From assembly GCF_900116205.1 (NCBI RefSeq), contig NZ_FOZS01000002.1, positions 62,001 through 126,000 on the forward strand: 64,000 bases of DNA. Direction: 5' to 3'. Within the stretch, counting starts at the first letter, position 1. Every line of letters begins with the position of its first letter. The stretch comes from Halostagnicola kamekurae (GTDB lineage: Archaea; Halobacteriota; Halobacteria; Halobacteriales; Natrialbaceae). Below are positions 8,275-16,939 of the stretch, piece after piece. The translations under genes were made by a program, and so were the position numbers. Below the pieces are notes generated by a model. That model saw only the letters and a list, made by a program, of their open reading frames with translations. It was not told the DNA's origin and searched no databases.

Positions 8275-9117
8275 ATGGCCGACCCCGCCGTCATCGCGCA
8301 TCGCGGATTCGCCGGCGTCGCCCCCGAGAACACCGTCGCCGCGGCGCGCACCGCCGTCGAGCGTACCGACGCGTCGATGCTCGAGATCGACGTTCAGCCG
8401 GCGGCCTGCGGAACTCCCGTCGTCGTCCACGACGAGCGACTCGAGGGGGCCCGCGACGGGCAGCCGCTGACGGACGCCGAGGGCCTCGTCTGGGAGACGC
8501 CTCTCGCTGAAATCCGGGACGCGAAGGTGCTCGGTACCGACGAGACGGTGCCGGCGCTCGCGGAGTTTCTCGAGGCGATTCCGCCGTCGATGGCGATCAA
8601 CGTCGAGTTGAAAAATCCCGGCACCGCGGCGATTCGGTTCGGCGAATCGCTCTCCGAAGACGACCGCGGAGAACGGAAAGCGGTCTGGGAGCCGTTCGTC
8701 GAACGGGTCGTCGCCGACTGCGACGCCTTCGCCGGCGAGATCCTCTTTTCGTCGTTCTGCGAGGGCGCGCTCGCGGCCGTCCGCGATGTCGCGCCGGCCT
8801 ACGCTGCCGCCCCGTTGATTTGGGACGACCTCGAGGCGGGCCTCGAAATCGCCCGCCGGTACGACTGCGAGGCGATCCACCCGCCGCGAAACGCCATCGC
8901 GGGAACGGGACTTGCGGGGACCGAGTACGCCGGATTCTCGAGGGACGACGAGCCGGCTTTCGACCTGCTCGAGACCGCCCACGACGAGGGACGGGCGGTG
9001 AACGTCTGGACCGCCGAGACGTGGACCCAGTTCGACCAGCTCGCCGAGGCGGGCGTCGACGGGATCATCGCCGACTATCCCGGACTGGGAACGGTCTCGA
9101 GCAGTAACCCACAGTGA
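8275..9117 (+). CDS. Glycerophosphodiester phosphodiesterase
   Basis: A 280-residue GDPD-family TIM-barrel enzyme that hydrolyses glycerophosphodiesters to glycerol 3-phosphate and an alcohol. In archaea the natural substrate may be a lipid headgroup diester. The catalytic signature is present: AHRG with His9/Arg10, PENT with Glu19/Asn20, LEIDV with Glu37/Asp39, and VVHD with His52. NVELKN near 107 and the C-terminal VNVWT also fit. No signal peptide is visible, so it is cytosolic. The start at 8275 is preceded by an AACAAATACAAC box about 30 bases upstream. Confidence 0.9.
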   Translation: MADPAVIAHRGFAGVAPENTVAAARTAVERTDASMLEIDVQPAACGTPVVVHDERLEGARDGQPLTDAEGLVWETPLAEIRDAKVLGTDETVPALAEFLEAIPPSMAINVELKNPGTAAIRFGESLSEDDRGERKAVWEPFVERVVADCDAFAGEILFSSFCEGALAAVRDVAPAYAAAPLIWDDLEAGLEIARRYDCEAIHPPRNAIAGTGLAGTEYAGFSRDDEPAFDLLETAHDEGRAVNVWTAETWTQFDQLAEAGVDGIIADYPGLGTVSSSNPQ

Positions 9118-9192
9118 GATTCGCGCGCCAGAACTCCCCTGCCGGCGACACGCACCGCGCGGATCGATTCCCGATCACAGAGGATCGTCCGT

Positions 9193-10791
9193 TTATCGAT
9201 CGCGATCGGACGCCGGCCCGGCGTCGCGGGTCGGCAGGTCGTCCGTCGCCGGGCCCTCGAGAAGCGTCCCGTCGGGGTCGAACCGCGAGCCGTGACACGG
9301 GCAGTCCCAGCTACATTCGGCGTCGTTCCAGTCGACGACGCAGTAGGTGTGAGGACATATCGCGGAAACGGCGTGGAGGTCGCCGTTGGCGTCGCGTGCG
9401 ACCGCGGTCGGCTTCGGCCCGTCGCGGACGACCCGCCCCTCGCCGCGCGCGATCGACTCGAGGTCGGGCGCGAACAGCGTTCGGAGCCAGTCGGTCGCGA
9501 ACTGGCTCGCGGCGTCCGCGTTCTCCGTGATCGCGTCGGCCGCCGAGGGTTTGGGCGTGAACCGGAGCGGATCGAACAGGTCGGCCTCCGGCGGGTGTTC
9601 GCCGTCGATGAGTCGGGCGAGCAGCCGACCGGCGGCGACGCCGTTCGTCATTCCCCAGCCACGAAAGCCGGTCGCGACGAAGACGTTCTCGGCGGCGACG
9701 CCGGCGCGGCCCACGAACGGCACTCGATCTGCGGTCACGTAGTCCTGGGTCGACCACCGGTAGTCGATCGATTCGACGGGAAACCGCTCGCGCGCCCAGC
9801 GCTCGAGCCTGCGATACCGGTCGGCGGTCGGCCCGCCCTGTCCCGTCTTGTGATTTTCGCCGCCGACCAGCACGAGCGCCCCCTCGCGGTCGTGGTGGGT
9901 CCGCACCGAGCGGTACGGCTCTCCGGGCCGATAGTACATCGCCGACGGCGGCTCGCCCCGAATCCGCAGCCCCAACACGTAGGACCGCTTCGGGTGCATC
10001 CTGGTGAAGTAGCCCGCCCGATCGAGGATCGGGTAGCCCGTCGCGAGGACGACCCGCTCAGCCGTGACGGTCTGGCCCCGCTCCGTTCGGAGCCGACAGG
10101 GGTTCCCCGGCGTCACGTCCGTCACTCGAGTGCGTTCGTAGACGCCTGTTTCGCCGGCCGAACCCGCGCTTTCGGTGTCACCGTTCACGTCCCCGCTCTC
10201 GTGGATTTCCTCTGCGAGCGCGAGCAGGTAGCGCCGCGGGTGAAACCACGCCTGGTCGTCGAATCGCAGCGCCGCCGCCGCCCGCTCGAACGGCGGGACC
10301 GACCGCACTTCGGTCGCCTCGAGCCCCGCCATCGCGGCCGCGTCGGCCTCCCGTTCGATCGCGTCGGGCTCGTCGCCGTAGAGGTACGACGGCCGGCGCT
10401 CGAACCCGCAGTCGATCCCGAGGTCGTCGATCCGGTCCTCGACGATGTCGATCGCTCGTTCGTTCACCGACGCGTAGTGGCGAGCGGCCTCGCGGCCGAA
10501 CTCCCGACGAAGGTGGTCGTATATCTGTCCGTGCTGGCTCGTCAGCTTCGCTGTCGACTTCCCGGTGACGCCCGCCGCGACCCGGTCGCGCTCGAGGACG
10601 ACGACCGATTTCCCGCGCTCTCGGAGCTCCAACGCCGTCGAGAGGCCGGCGATTCCGGCGCCCACGACGGCCGCGTCAACCGATCGGTTCGACTCGAGCG
10701 GATCGTATTCGGCCTCGAGCGGGCTCGCGAGCCAGGGAGAGACAGGCTCGCCGGGGAGGTCGTCGGCGGGCCGCCTGAAGGGTTCGGGCAT
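9193..10791 (-). CDS. FAD-dependent oxidoreductase with C-terminal Rieske domain
   Basis: A 532-residue fusion of a DAO/glycine-oxidase-type flavoprotein and a Rieske [2Fe-2S] domain. The FAD-binding GAGIAG is at 44-49, followed by the usual Glu of the second strand (VVLERD). A second nucleotide/FAD contact is near VFVATGFRGWGMTNG (about 375-390). The C-terminal Rieske ligands are C479-x-H481 and C497-x-x-H500 (CPHTYC, CPCHGSRF). The substrate is unknown; relatives act on amines or amino acids. The frame opens with a TTG at 10821, but ATG 10791 is preferred. Confidence 0.87.
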   Translation of the reverse strand: MPEPFRRPADDLPGEPVSPWLASPLEAEYDPLESNRSVDAAVVGAGIAGLSTALELRERGKSVVVLERDRVAAGVTGKSTAKLTSQHGQIYDHLRREFGREAARHYASVNERAIDIVEDRIDDLGIDCGFERRPSYLYGDEPDAIEREADAAAMAGLEATEVRSVPPFERAAAALRFDDQAWFHPRRYLLALAEEIHESGDVNGDTESAGSAGETGVYERTRVTDVTPGNPCRLRTERGQTVTAERVVLATGYPILDRAGYFTRMHPKRSYVLGLRIRGEPPSAMYYRPGEPYRSVRTHHDREGALVLVGGENHKTGQGGPTADRYRRLERWARERFPVESIDYRWSTQDYVTADRVPFVGRAGVAAENVFVATGFRGWGMTNGVAAGRLLARLIDGEHPPEADLFDPLRFTPKPSAADAITENADAASQFATDWLRTLFAPDLESIARGEGRVVRDGPKPTAVARDANGDLHAVSAICPHTYCVVDWNDAECSWDCPCHGSRFDPDGTLLEGPATDDLPTRDAGPASDRDR

Positions 10792-10969
10792 CTGACCCGG
10801 CGGTACCACGGCGGGCGGCAAAAAACGGGTGGGGCGGTGCGACGCCGAGACGTGGTCGAATCGCCGCCAACTCGGCCTTAGACGACCGAATCTCGGCGTC
10901 GGTGCGTCATCGTGCGGCAGAGCGATAGATTCGATCCCCCGATCGAAACTCTCCCGCTCCGGCTGGAGG

Positions 10970-11935
10970 TTACTCCCCGAGTGCGTCGGGCAACTCGTTT
11001 ACCGACTCGAGGACGAGCGACGCGCCCGCGGAGTCGTACTTCCGCCGCCCGTCGTCGCCGGTCAACCCGCCGGTGAGGACGCCGATCCCGTGGTAGGTAC
11101 GACCCGGGTCGGCCTCGCTCGCGTTGACGGCGGTCCGCACGTCGTCGAGCGTGTCGCCGACGAAGACGACGGTCTCGGCCTCGAACTGCGCCGCGAGGGT
11201 CGTCAACGCGCGCGGGTGCGGTTTGCCTTCCTCCCAGTCGTCCATCGTGAACCGGTCGCCGGGACCGATCTCGAGGCCGACCCGCTCGAGGGCGATCTCG
11301 GCTTCGGCCTCCGGCCGCCCGGTCACGACGCCCACGTCGTAGCCGTCGGTCAGCCGCTCTCGAGTGTCCTCCTCGAGCAATACCGGCTCGTCGTGGATGA
11401 ATCCGCGCGTCTCGCTCTCGGGCTCGCCGCCCTCGAGTCCGCGGTAGAGTTCGCTCCCCAGATAGAGTTGCTGGAAGACGTCCCGGAGCCGCTCGCGATC
11501 CCAGCGGTCTGTCACGCGCTGGGTCGCCGTCGCGCCGATCCCCTCGCGGACGACCGTCGTCGCGGCCTCGAGGCCCCCGCCGCGTTCGGCGATCTCGTCG
11601 GTGAACTCGTCGATCGAGCCGCGGTAGCCTTCCTCGGTCGCGAGCACGTACAGCGCCGCGGCGTAGGTGAGTTCCCAGTCGTTGTTGAACCCGCCGGCGT
11701 CTTTGAACCGCTGGATGTCCGCCTTCCGAATGGTTCGGTCGTAGACCCGCTCGACGGACTCGATGATCGCGCGCCGGTAGGAGTTTTCGACGTCGACGAG
11801 CACGCCGTCGATGTCGAGGACGACCGCGTCGGCATCGATGGCGGCGTTCGCGGCCGCGTCGTCGGCGTTGACGTCGACGGTACCGGCTGCTATCGCACCG
11901 TCGCCGTCTTCGTCCGGGCTCTCGTCTGTGGTCAT
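10970..11935 (-). CDS. HAD-superfamily hydrolase, TIGR01548-like
   Basis: A 321-residue HAD phosphatase-like protein. The nucleophile motif DIDGV has Asp41 and Asp43, and a short acidic N-terminal extension of about 35 residues precedes it. Motif II is VVTGRP; the later Lys is in EEGKPHP, and motif IV is VGDTLDDV. The type and size fit the TIGR01548 group found in haloarchaea and some bacteria, whose substrate is unknown. ATG 11935 is preferred over an upstream GTG because a TTTTATCAC box lies about 25 bases before it. It is divergent from the MATE gene. Confidence 0.8.
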   Translation of the reverse strand: MTTDESPDEDGDGAIAAGTVDVNADDAAANAAIDADAVVLDIDGVLVDVENSYRRAIIESVERVYDRTIRKADIQRFKDAGGFNNDWELTYAAALYVLATEEGYRGSIDEFTDEIAERGGGLEAATTVVREGIGATATQRVTDRWDRERLRDVFQQLYLGSELYRGLEGGEPESETRGFIHDEPVLLEEDTRERLTDGYDVGVVTGRPEAEAEIALERVGLEIGPGDRFTMDDWEEGKPHPRALTTLAAQFEAETVVFVGDTLDDVRTAVNASEADPGRTYHGIGVLTGGLTGDDGRRKYDSAGASLVLESVNELPDALGE

Positions 11936-12073
11936 ACGTCGAGACACGGGCTCGAGGTGATAAAACGCGCCGAATTCGGCCGGCGGTACACTCGACTACG
12001 CTGGCTCCGTTTACTACCGCTGCCTCGCGTCGAACCAGCAGAGAGAAGTCCGTGTCGCGAAAACGTCCTCGCT

Positions 12074-13510
12074 ATGAGCGGGGGACAGGGACGTATCGTC
12101 GATGCCGTCGCGCGGGGACTCGAGCGTCTCGGCATCATTTCCGCCGAGCGGTTCCGCCCGACGATGGAACTCGCGTTGCCTCGGATCGGGACCGGCTTCG
12201 CGATCATGTCCAAGCAGACGGCAGACCTGGCGATGGTCGGCATCGCCGTCGGCACGACGGGGACCGCCGGGCTCGCGTTCGCGCTTGCCTACTGGGAGGT
12301 GGTGACCATGCTCGGGCTGGGCCTCGCCGGCGGAACCGTCACCCTGGTCTCTCAGAATTACGGCGGCGAGCAGACCGGCCGCGCCTCGGTCGTGGTCAAA
12401 CAGAGCGCGTTGGTCGCCATCGCGTTCGCGTTGCCGGTGATGGCCGTCTTCACCCTCTTTACGGAGCCGTTGATCGGTCTCCTCGGTAACGATCCGGATT
12501 CGATCCGTCACGGGAGCACCTATCTGACCTTCGTCACGCCGGCGGTCCTCTTCGAGCTGTTGAACCTCATCGCGAGTCGAACGTACACCGGGATCGGCGA
12601 CACGTTCACGGAGATGATGGCCCGCGGCGGCGGCGCGGTTCTCAACGTCGTCCTCAGCGCGCTCTTCATCTTCGGGTTCGACATGGGCGTCGCCGGCGCG
12701 GCGATCGGCACGACGCTCTCGACGGGGTTCGTCACCGTCGTGCTCGCCTGGGGGATGTTCGGGCGGCGATACGGGGCGCTGGGGATGGAACCGAGTCCCG
12801 TTCCGCTCACCCGGACTGGGCCGCTGTTCGACGCGGGTATCGTCCGCCAGTTGATGGAGATATCGTTGCCGGAGATCGGCCGGCGACTCGCACAGGGCGT
12901 CGTCGTCTTCCCGCTGCTCTGGATCGCCGCCGCGTTCGGTCCGGTCATCGTCACCGCCTACGAGGTCGGCAGACGCATCCGCGGCCTGATAAACAGCATC
13001 AACTGGGGGATGTCCCTGGCCTCGAGTTCGCTGGTCGGCCAGCGTCTCGGTTCGAACGAGGAGGACGAGGCCGAAGCCTACGGCGAGGCGATCGTCCGGC
13101 TGTCGACGCTGTTCTACATCGTCGCGGCCGCGTTCGTCCTGATTTTTGCCGATCCGATCGCCAGCGTGTTCGTGAGCAGTCCCGCGGAGGTCGGTCAGGC
13201 CGGCACCTTCGTCGCGGTCGGCGCGATCAGCGCGATCGGGTTCGGGATCGACGGCGGTGCCGCTGGCGCGCTGTTGGGGGCGGGTGCGACCCGCTGGCCG
13301 TTCGTCGCCTCGCTGATCGGTCGCTACGCCTGCGCGCTCCCCGCCGCGGCGCTGGGACTCGTGACGCCGCTCGGCGTTTCGGCGCTCTATCTCGCGTTCT
13401 TACTCGAGACGTTCGTCCCGGGCGGGATCAACTACTGGCTCTTTCGCTCCGGTCGCTGGAAGGCCGTGAGCCGGCGGTATCGTCCCGGTTCGACGACAGA
13501 CGCGGATTGA
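12074..13510 (+). CDS. MATE-family efflux transporter
   Basis: A 478-residue, twelve-helix MATE (multidrug and toxin extrusion) exporter, usually driven by Na+ or H+. Two homologous six-helix halves are visible (break near residue 240), with typical segments such as LPRIGTGFAIMSKQTADLAMVG at the N-terminus, AGGTVTLVSQNYG in helix 3 and DMGVAGAAIGT. The same frame stays open back to 10829, but the part upstream of 12074 is antisense to the HAD gene. The ATG at 12074 precedes the first amphipathic helix. The substrate is unknown. Confidence 0.9.
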   Translation: MSGGQGRIVDAVARGLERLGIISAERFRPTMELALPRIGTGFAIMSKQTADLAMVGIAVGTTGTAGLAFALAYWEVVTMLGLGLAGGTVTLVSQNYGGEQTGRASVVVKQSALVAIAFALPVMAVFTLFTEPLIGLLGNDPDSIRHGSTYLTFVTPAVLFELLNLIASRTYTGIGDTFTEMMARGGGAVLNVVLSALFIFGFDMGVAGAAIGTTLSTGFVTVVLAWGMFGRRYGALGMEPSPVPLTRTGPLFDAGIVRQLMEISLPEIGRRLAQGVVVFPLLWIAAAFGPVIVTAYEVGRRIRGLINSINWGMSLASSSLVGQRLGSNEEDEAEAYGEAIVRLSTLFYIVAAAFVLIFADPIASVFVSSPAEVGQAGTFVAVGAISAIGFGIDGGAAGALLGAGATRWPFVASLIGRYACALPAAALGLVTPLGVSALYLAFLLETFVPGGINYWLFRSGRWKAVSRRYRPGSTTDAD

Positions 13511-13513
13511 CGG

Positions 13514-13548
13514 CCGATTCTACAGACGGAACAGGCCGAGACGGTTCA
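13514..13548. repeat. 35-bp dispersed repeat, copy 1
   Basis: This stretch is 32/35 identical to 58,771-58,805. It fills the gap between two convergent genes and reaches the stop codon of the metalloprotease gene. On the minus strand both copies encode the same tiny open frame: a start, Asn/Asp, RLGLFRL, stop. Confidence 0.85.
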
Positions 13549-14124
13549 CAGGCCGAGCGAGAGCGTCAACCACGACGCGAGGGCTAACAACCCGATCGCG
13601 TAGAGCGTATCGAGGAAAAACCAAGAGAGCAGATTCGCGACGTAAATCGCGATCACGAACGGAATTCCGAAGAGTACGGACGGCGAGCGGCGCCACTCCG
13701 ATCGTGTCCGGTTCCACAGCGTCCTCGCGTCGCCCGTGCTCGGAAACGCCTGCGAGCCGATGCTGAAGCCGAGCCAGCCCAACGCGACCGTCGTTGCGAC
13801 GATCTCCTCGCCCGGAAGTGTCATGCCGGGCCCGATACCGCCCGCGAGCGCGCCGCTCGAGCGGACGACGACGGCGAGAGCGACGAACAGACAGAACGCG
13901 ATCGCGGTGTTGAACGCGAACGGTGCAACGCTGACGACGAACGACTCCCGATAGCGATCGGGTTCGCGGTGGGTGACGTAGCCGGCGGGCGTTCCGAGTC
14001 GAAAGTACGCGACGTCGACGACGGGAACCCCCATCGCGTCACAGGCCTTCTTGTGTGCGAACTCGTGGACGACCACGCCGGGGATAGTCAGCAGACTGAT
14101 GAGAAACCCGATGAGCACGAGCAT
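13546..14124 (-). CDS. Membrane-embedded zinc metalloprotease-like protein (M50-like)
   Basis: A 192-residue membrane protein with the zinc-binding HEFAH motif at residues 20-24 inside the first hydrophobic segment (residues 2-22), as in small site-2-protease/DUF3267-like proteins. Further membrane segments lie at about 63-85, 105-125 and 150-190. The usual downstream metal ligand (Asp or His in an NPxD-like motif) is not obvious; SVAPFAFNTAI near 66-76 occupies a similar place. Activity is therefore uncertain. The start ATG at 14124 gives an N-terminus that enters the membrane at once. The target is unknown. Confidence 0.75.
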   Translation of the reverse strand: MLVLIGFLISLLTIPGVVVHEFAHKKACDAMGVPVVDVAYFRLGTPAGYVTHREPDRYRESFVVSVAPFAFNTAIAFCLFVALAVVVRSSGALAGGIGPGMTLPGEEIVATTVALGWLGFSIGSQAFPSTGDARTLWNRTRSEWRRSPSVLFGIPFVIAIYVANLLSWFFLDTLYAIGLLALASWLTLSLGL

Positions 14125-14184
14125 GTCCCAGAACGTTCGTACCCCGGCCTAAGTGTTCTGGATCGGCCTCTCGTCTTCGACTGC

Positions 14185-14577
14185 TCAGTCCGCGACGAAC
14201 AGCGTCCCGCCCGGAATCGTCTTCCGTTCGACCGGCACGGTCGGCTGGTCGCCGCCGAGGGTCGTAAACGCGAACGTCGCGTCGACCGCTCGAGCGACCG
14301 TGAGCGTCGGTCGGTGGAGTTCCGGCGGCAGGTTTCGCGCGACCAGCGCGTCGGCCCCCTCGTAGACGCCCATTTCCGGCTCGACGATGTCGTCGCGAAC
14401 GAACCGCACCGCGTCGGGGACGGATCGGTCGTGAACGTCGGTTGCGGTGACGGAAACCCCGGATTTCGACAGCACGCTCGCCAGATCGGTTCGGCGGCCG
14501 ATCCCCACCTCGACCACCCGATCCGCGTCCGAGAGGTAATCGCGGATTGCCTCCGTATTCCGACGAGAGTGTGCCAT
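14185..14577 (-). CDS. UPF0146 family protein
   Basis: A 130-residue protein with a truncated Rossmann-like core: VVEVGIGRRTDLA at 21-33 resembles the SAM-binding loop of methyltransferases, then VTATDVHDR, FVRDDIVEP and ALVARNLPPEL. This is the pattern of UPF0146, an archaeal family of unknown function. No catalytic motif of a specific methyltransferase is visible. The ATG at 14577 was chosen because translation upstream overlaps the archaemetzincin promoter and coding region. It is divergent from the archaemetzincin gene, 39 bases between starts, a pairing that suggests shared control. Confidence 0.8.
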   Translation of the reverse strand: MAHSRRNTEAIRDYLSDADRVVEVGIGRRTDLASVLSKSGVSVTATDVHDRSVPDAVRFVRDDIVEPEMGVYEGADALVARNLPPELHRPTLTVARAVDATFAFTTLGGDQPTVPVERKTIPGGTLFVAD

Positions 14578-14616
14578 GGCGGGACGTTTATGGCACCTGC
14601 GGCCATAGTCGTTTCC

Positions 14617-15138
14617 ATGCTCGTCGATATCGTTCCGGTGGGGTCGGTCTCCGCGGAGGTCAAGCGGGCGGCCTCGACGGCGCTGCGTTCCGTCTACGAC
14701 TGCGACGTCGCGATCAACGACTCGCAGTCGATTCCGAGCGGCGCCTACGACGACGGACGGAACCAGTACTCTGCGGAGGCGTTTATCCAGCTTGCAGAAC
14801 GAACCGGCCGGGGCGAGAAGAACATCGCGATCACGCCGCACGATCTGTTCTACCGGCGCCGAAACTACGTCTTCGGGCTCGCGTACCTGGACGGCAGCGG
14901 GAGCGTCGTCTCGACCTATCGGCTCCAGACGTCCTCGGACGGCGGCTTCTCGAACAAGAGCGCCGCCGACATCTTTCAGGACCGCGTCCGAAAGGAGATC
15001 GTCCACGAGATCGGCCACACCTACGGCCTCGAACACTGCGACAACAACCGCTGCGTGATGAACTTCTCCCCGACGGTGCGCGAAGTCGACATCAAAGAGG
15101 AGAACCTCTGTGGGAGCTGTCAACGGCTGATAACGTAG
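14617..15138 (+). CDS. amzA: Archaemetzincin zinc metalloprotease
   Basis: A 173-residue archaemetzincin-type metallopeptidase. The catalytic zinc site HEIGHTYGLEHC has His130, Glu131, His134 and His140. A second structural zinc is bound by Cys141, Cys146, Cys165 and Cys168 (CX4C plus CX2C), and the Met-turn residue is probably Met148. ATG 14617 is chosen over the in-frame ATG at 14590 because a GTTTATGGC box sits 28-34 bases before it and the family usually begins MLVDIVPVG. Physiological substrates are unknown. It is divergent from the UPF0146 gene. Confidence 0.93.
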   Translation: MLVDIVPVGSVSAEVKRAASTALRSVYDCDVAINDSQSIPSGAYDDGRNQYSAEAFIQLAERTGRGEKNIAITPHDLFYRRRNYVFGLAYLDGSGSVVSTYRLQTSSDGGFSNKSAADIFQDRVRKEIVHEIGHTYGLEHCDNNRCVMNFSPTVREVDIKEENLCGSCQRLIT

Positions 15139-15207
15139 TTCGCACGCCAACCGCTCTCCTCGAGAGCGGACCTAACCTTTCTTTACTGCCACGACGTATT
15201 CGAACCA

Positions 15208-15939
15208 GTGCCTACCACTGCCCCCTTCGAGACGCTCACCGACGAGTACGACGCGTGGTTCGAATCGAACTCCGACGCCTATCGGGCTGAACTGGCCGCG
15301 CTCGAGCGTTTGCTCCCCGAGAAGATCGGTTCTATAGACGATGAAGACGACGCTACCGGCCCCACCACGCTCGAGGTCGGCGTCGGCACCGGCCGCTTTG
15401 CCGGCCCGCTCGGGATTCCGGTCGGGATCGATCCGGCGGCGAATCCGCTTTCGGAAGCGCGAGAGCGGGGCGTCGAACCGATTCGGGGCGTCGCCGAACG
15501 GCTTCCAGTGCGCGACGGCGCGCTCGAGCGGGTCCTGTTCGTTACCGTCTGGTGTTTCCTCGATGATCTCGAGCGAACGCTCGCGGAAACCCGACGCGTG
15601 CTCGCTGTTGACGGCGAACTCGTCGTCGCCTTTCTCGACCGCTCGAGTCCGCTCGGACAGGGCTATCAGGCGACCAAAGACGAGAGCCCGTTCTACGCGG
15701 ACGCACAGTTCGTCACCGGCGAGGAGGTCTGCGCTGCCCTCGAGGACGCGGGATTCGTCGTTCGCGATCGGCTCCAGACGGTGTTCGACGAATCGAGTGG
15801 CGACGGACCGGATGGTGACGGACTGGACGGTGACGAACCGGGCGGCGACGAACTGGCGGCCGAACCGACGGCGACCGGTCGCGTTCGATCGGGACACGGC
15901 GACGGACTGTTCGGCGTCGTTCGCGCCACGCTCGAGTAG
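15208..15939 (+). CDS. Class I SAM-dependent methyltransferase
   Basis: A 243-residue UbiE/Ubie-like methyltransferase. Motif I is LEVGVGTGRF at 55-64, motif II follows at GIDPAANPL, and LERVLFVTVWCFLDDLERTLAETRRVL is the motif IV-V region (about 109-135). The C-terminal part contains an unusual acidic low-complexity loop made of repeated GDG/DGDE units near residues 196-215, encoded by short near-repeats and perhaps produced by slippage. The start is a GTG at 15208; no ATG gives a sensible N-terminus. The methyl acceptor is unknown. Confidence 0.83.
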   Translation: MPTTAPFETLTDEYDAWFESNSDAYRAELAALERLLPEKIGSIDDEDDATGPTTLEVGVGTGRFAGPLGIPVGIDPAANPLSEARERGVEPIRGVAERLPVRDGALERVLFVTVWCFLDDLERTLAETRRVLAVDGELVVAFLDRSSPLGQGYQATKDESPFYADAQFVTGEEVCAALEDAGFVVRDRLQTVFDESSGDGPDGDGLDGDEPGGDELAAEPTATGRVRSGHGDGLFGVVRATLE

Positions 15940-16101
15940 CTCGCTCGCTCCGGCCGGTTCACGGATCACCGTCGGGAACAACGATTTAGGCACCAATCTC
16001 GTACGGCCGCCTAAGATCACCGCCGTGATACCCGCCATCTTCTCGCGGAACGGTACGGCTGATTCGGCCCCGTGTAGCGGCGGGAACGGGGGTGAGCGTC
16101 G

Positions 16102-16911
16102 ATGACGGACGACGAGCGGGAGATCGAAATCGACGTCGAAACCGAGGGCGATCGTTCCGTCGACGAGTCGTCGGACGACGGGACTCCGTCCGAGGGTGAA
16201 TTCGAGACCGCGCCGTGGCGTCGCGATTCGAGCTTGTTCGAGGACAGCGATGGGTCACGGCCGCGCGACCTCGAGGACGAACTCGGCCGGGTCGACGTCA
16301 TGTCGACGCCGGAGGGCTACGTCGAGGGCCGCGTCACCGACCTCGAGACCGTCGACGAGACGACGGTGCGTCTCGAGGTCGCGCTGCCCCACGGCCGGAC
16401 GACGTCGTTCGAACTCGAGAAGCCGATTCCCTGGTCCGAGGAGTATCTGCTGGCCCGGATCGTCGAGGACGTCGGCTACGACGCGGCCTCCGTCGGCCAC
16501 CTCGTCGGCGAATCGGTGTACCTCGCGCGTGCGGACCGCGAGCACGACGCCGACGAGTGGGACGGCCTCCGGGGGACCGCTGCCAGGGCGGCGGGTCGAA
16601 CGGTGAACTCGCTGCTCGAGGCCTCGCTTGGCGGGCGCTTCGAGCGGACGGGGACGGGGCCGACGTGGCGGCTCGTCGACCCGCCGGAACGTCCCGACCC
16701 CGTCGAGAAAGACGGATTCGACGCCCTGAGCGTCTCGATCGCTCTCGGGCTGGTTCTGGCCGGCGTTCTCGTCGCTGCCGCCGGGGCGGTGTTCGGCGCG
16801 ACGGGGGGCGTGGCCGTCTCGAGTGCGATGGTCGCGTACGCGTTGCCTGGCGTTATTATCGCACTTGTCGGCGGTCTGGTCGCGTATTCGCTGGATGGCA
16901 ACGGAGAATAA
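16102..16911 (+). CDS. Haloarchaeal membrane-anchored hypothetical protein
   Basis: A 269-residue protein I do not recognise. The first 60 residues are very acidic and disordered. A soluble middle domain follows (about 65-190: repeated beta strands, GRVTDLETVDETTVRLEVALP, then a helical part), and two C-terminal membrane helices (about 212-236 and 242-263). A good GGGGTGAG ribosome-binding site lies ten bases before the ATG. The tail meets the RLI gene convergently. A cytoplasmic domain tethered to the membrane by a C-terminal hairpin is inferred. Confidence 0.65.
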   Translation: MTDDEREIEIDVETEGDRSVDESSDDGTPSEGEFETAPWRRDSSLFEDSDGSRPRDLEDELGRVDVMSTPEGYVEGRVTDLETVDETTVRLEVALPHGRTTSFELEKPIPWSEEYLLARIVEDVGYDAASVGHLVGESVYLARADREHDADEWDGLRGTAARAAGRTVNSLLEASLGGRFERTGTGPTWRLVDPPERPDPVEKDGFDALSVSIALGLVLAGVLVAAAGAVFGATGGVAVSSAMVAYALPGVIIALVGGLVAYSLDGNGE

Positions 16912-16939
16912 GCCGTGGTTCGATCGAGTCGCGTCGCGG

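Noticed and set aside
9292-10881. 529-codon plus-strand frame
   Set aside because: Antisense to the FAD-Rieske gene; Arg-rich, no domain, no start signal.
10829-12073. Long in-frame extension before the MATE exporter
   Set aside because: It is antisense to the HAD hydrolase gene. MATE homology begins at the ATG at 12074.
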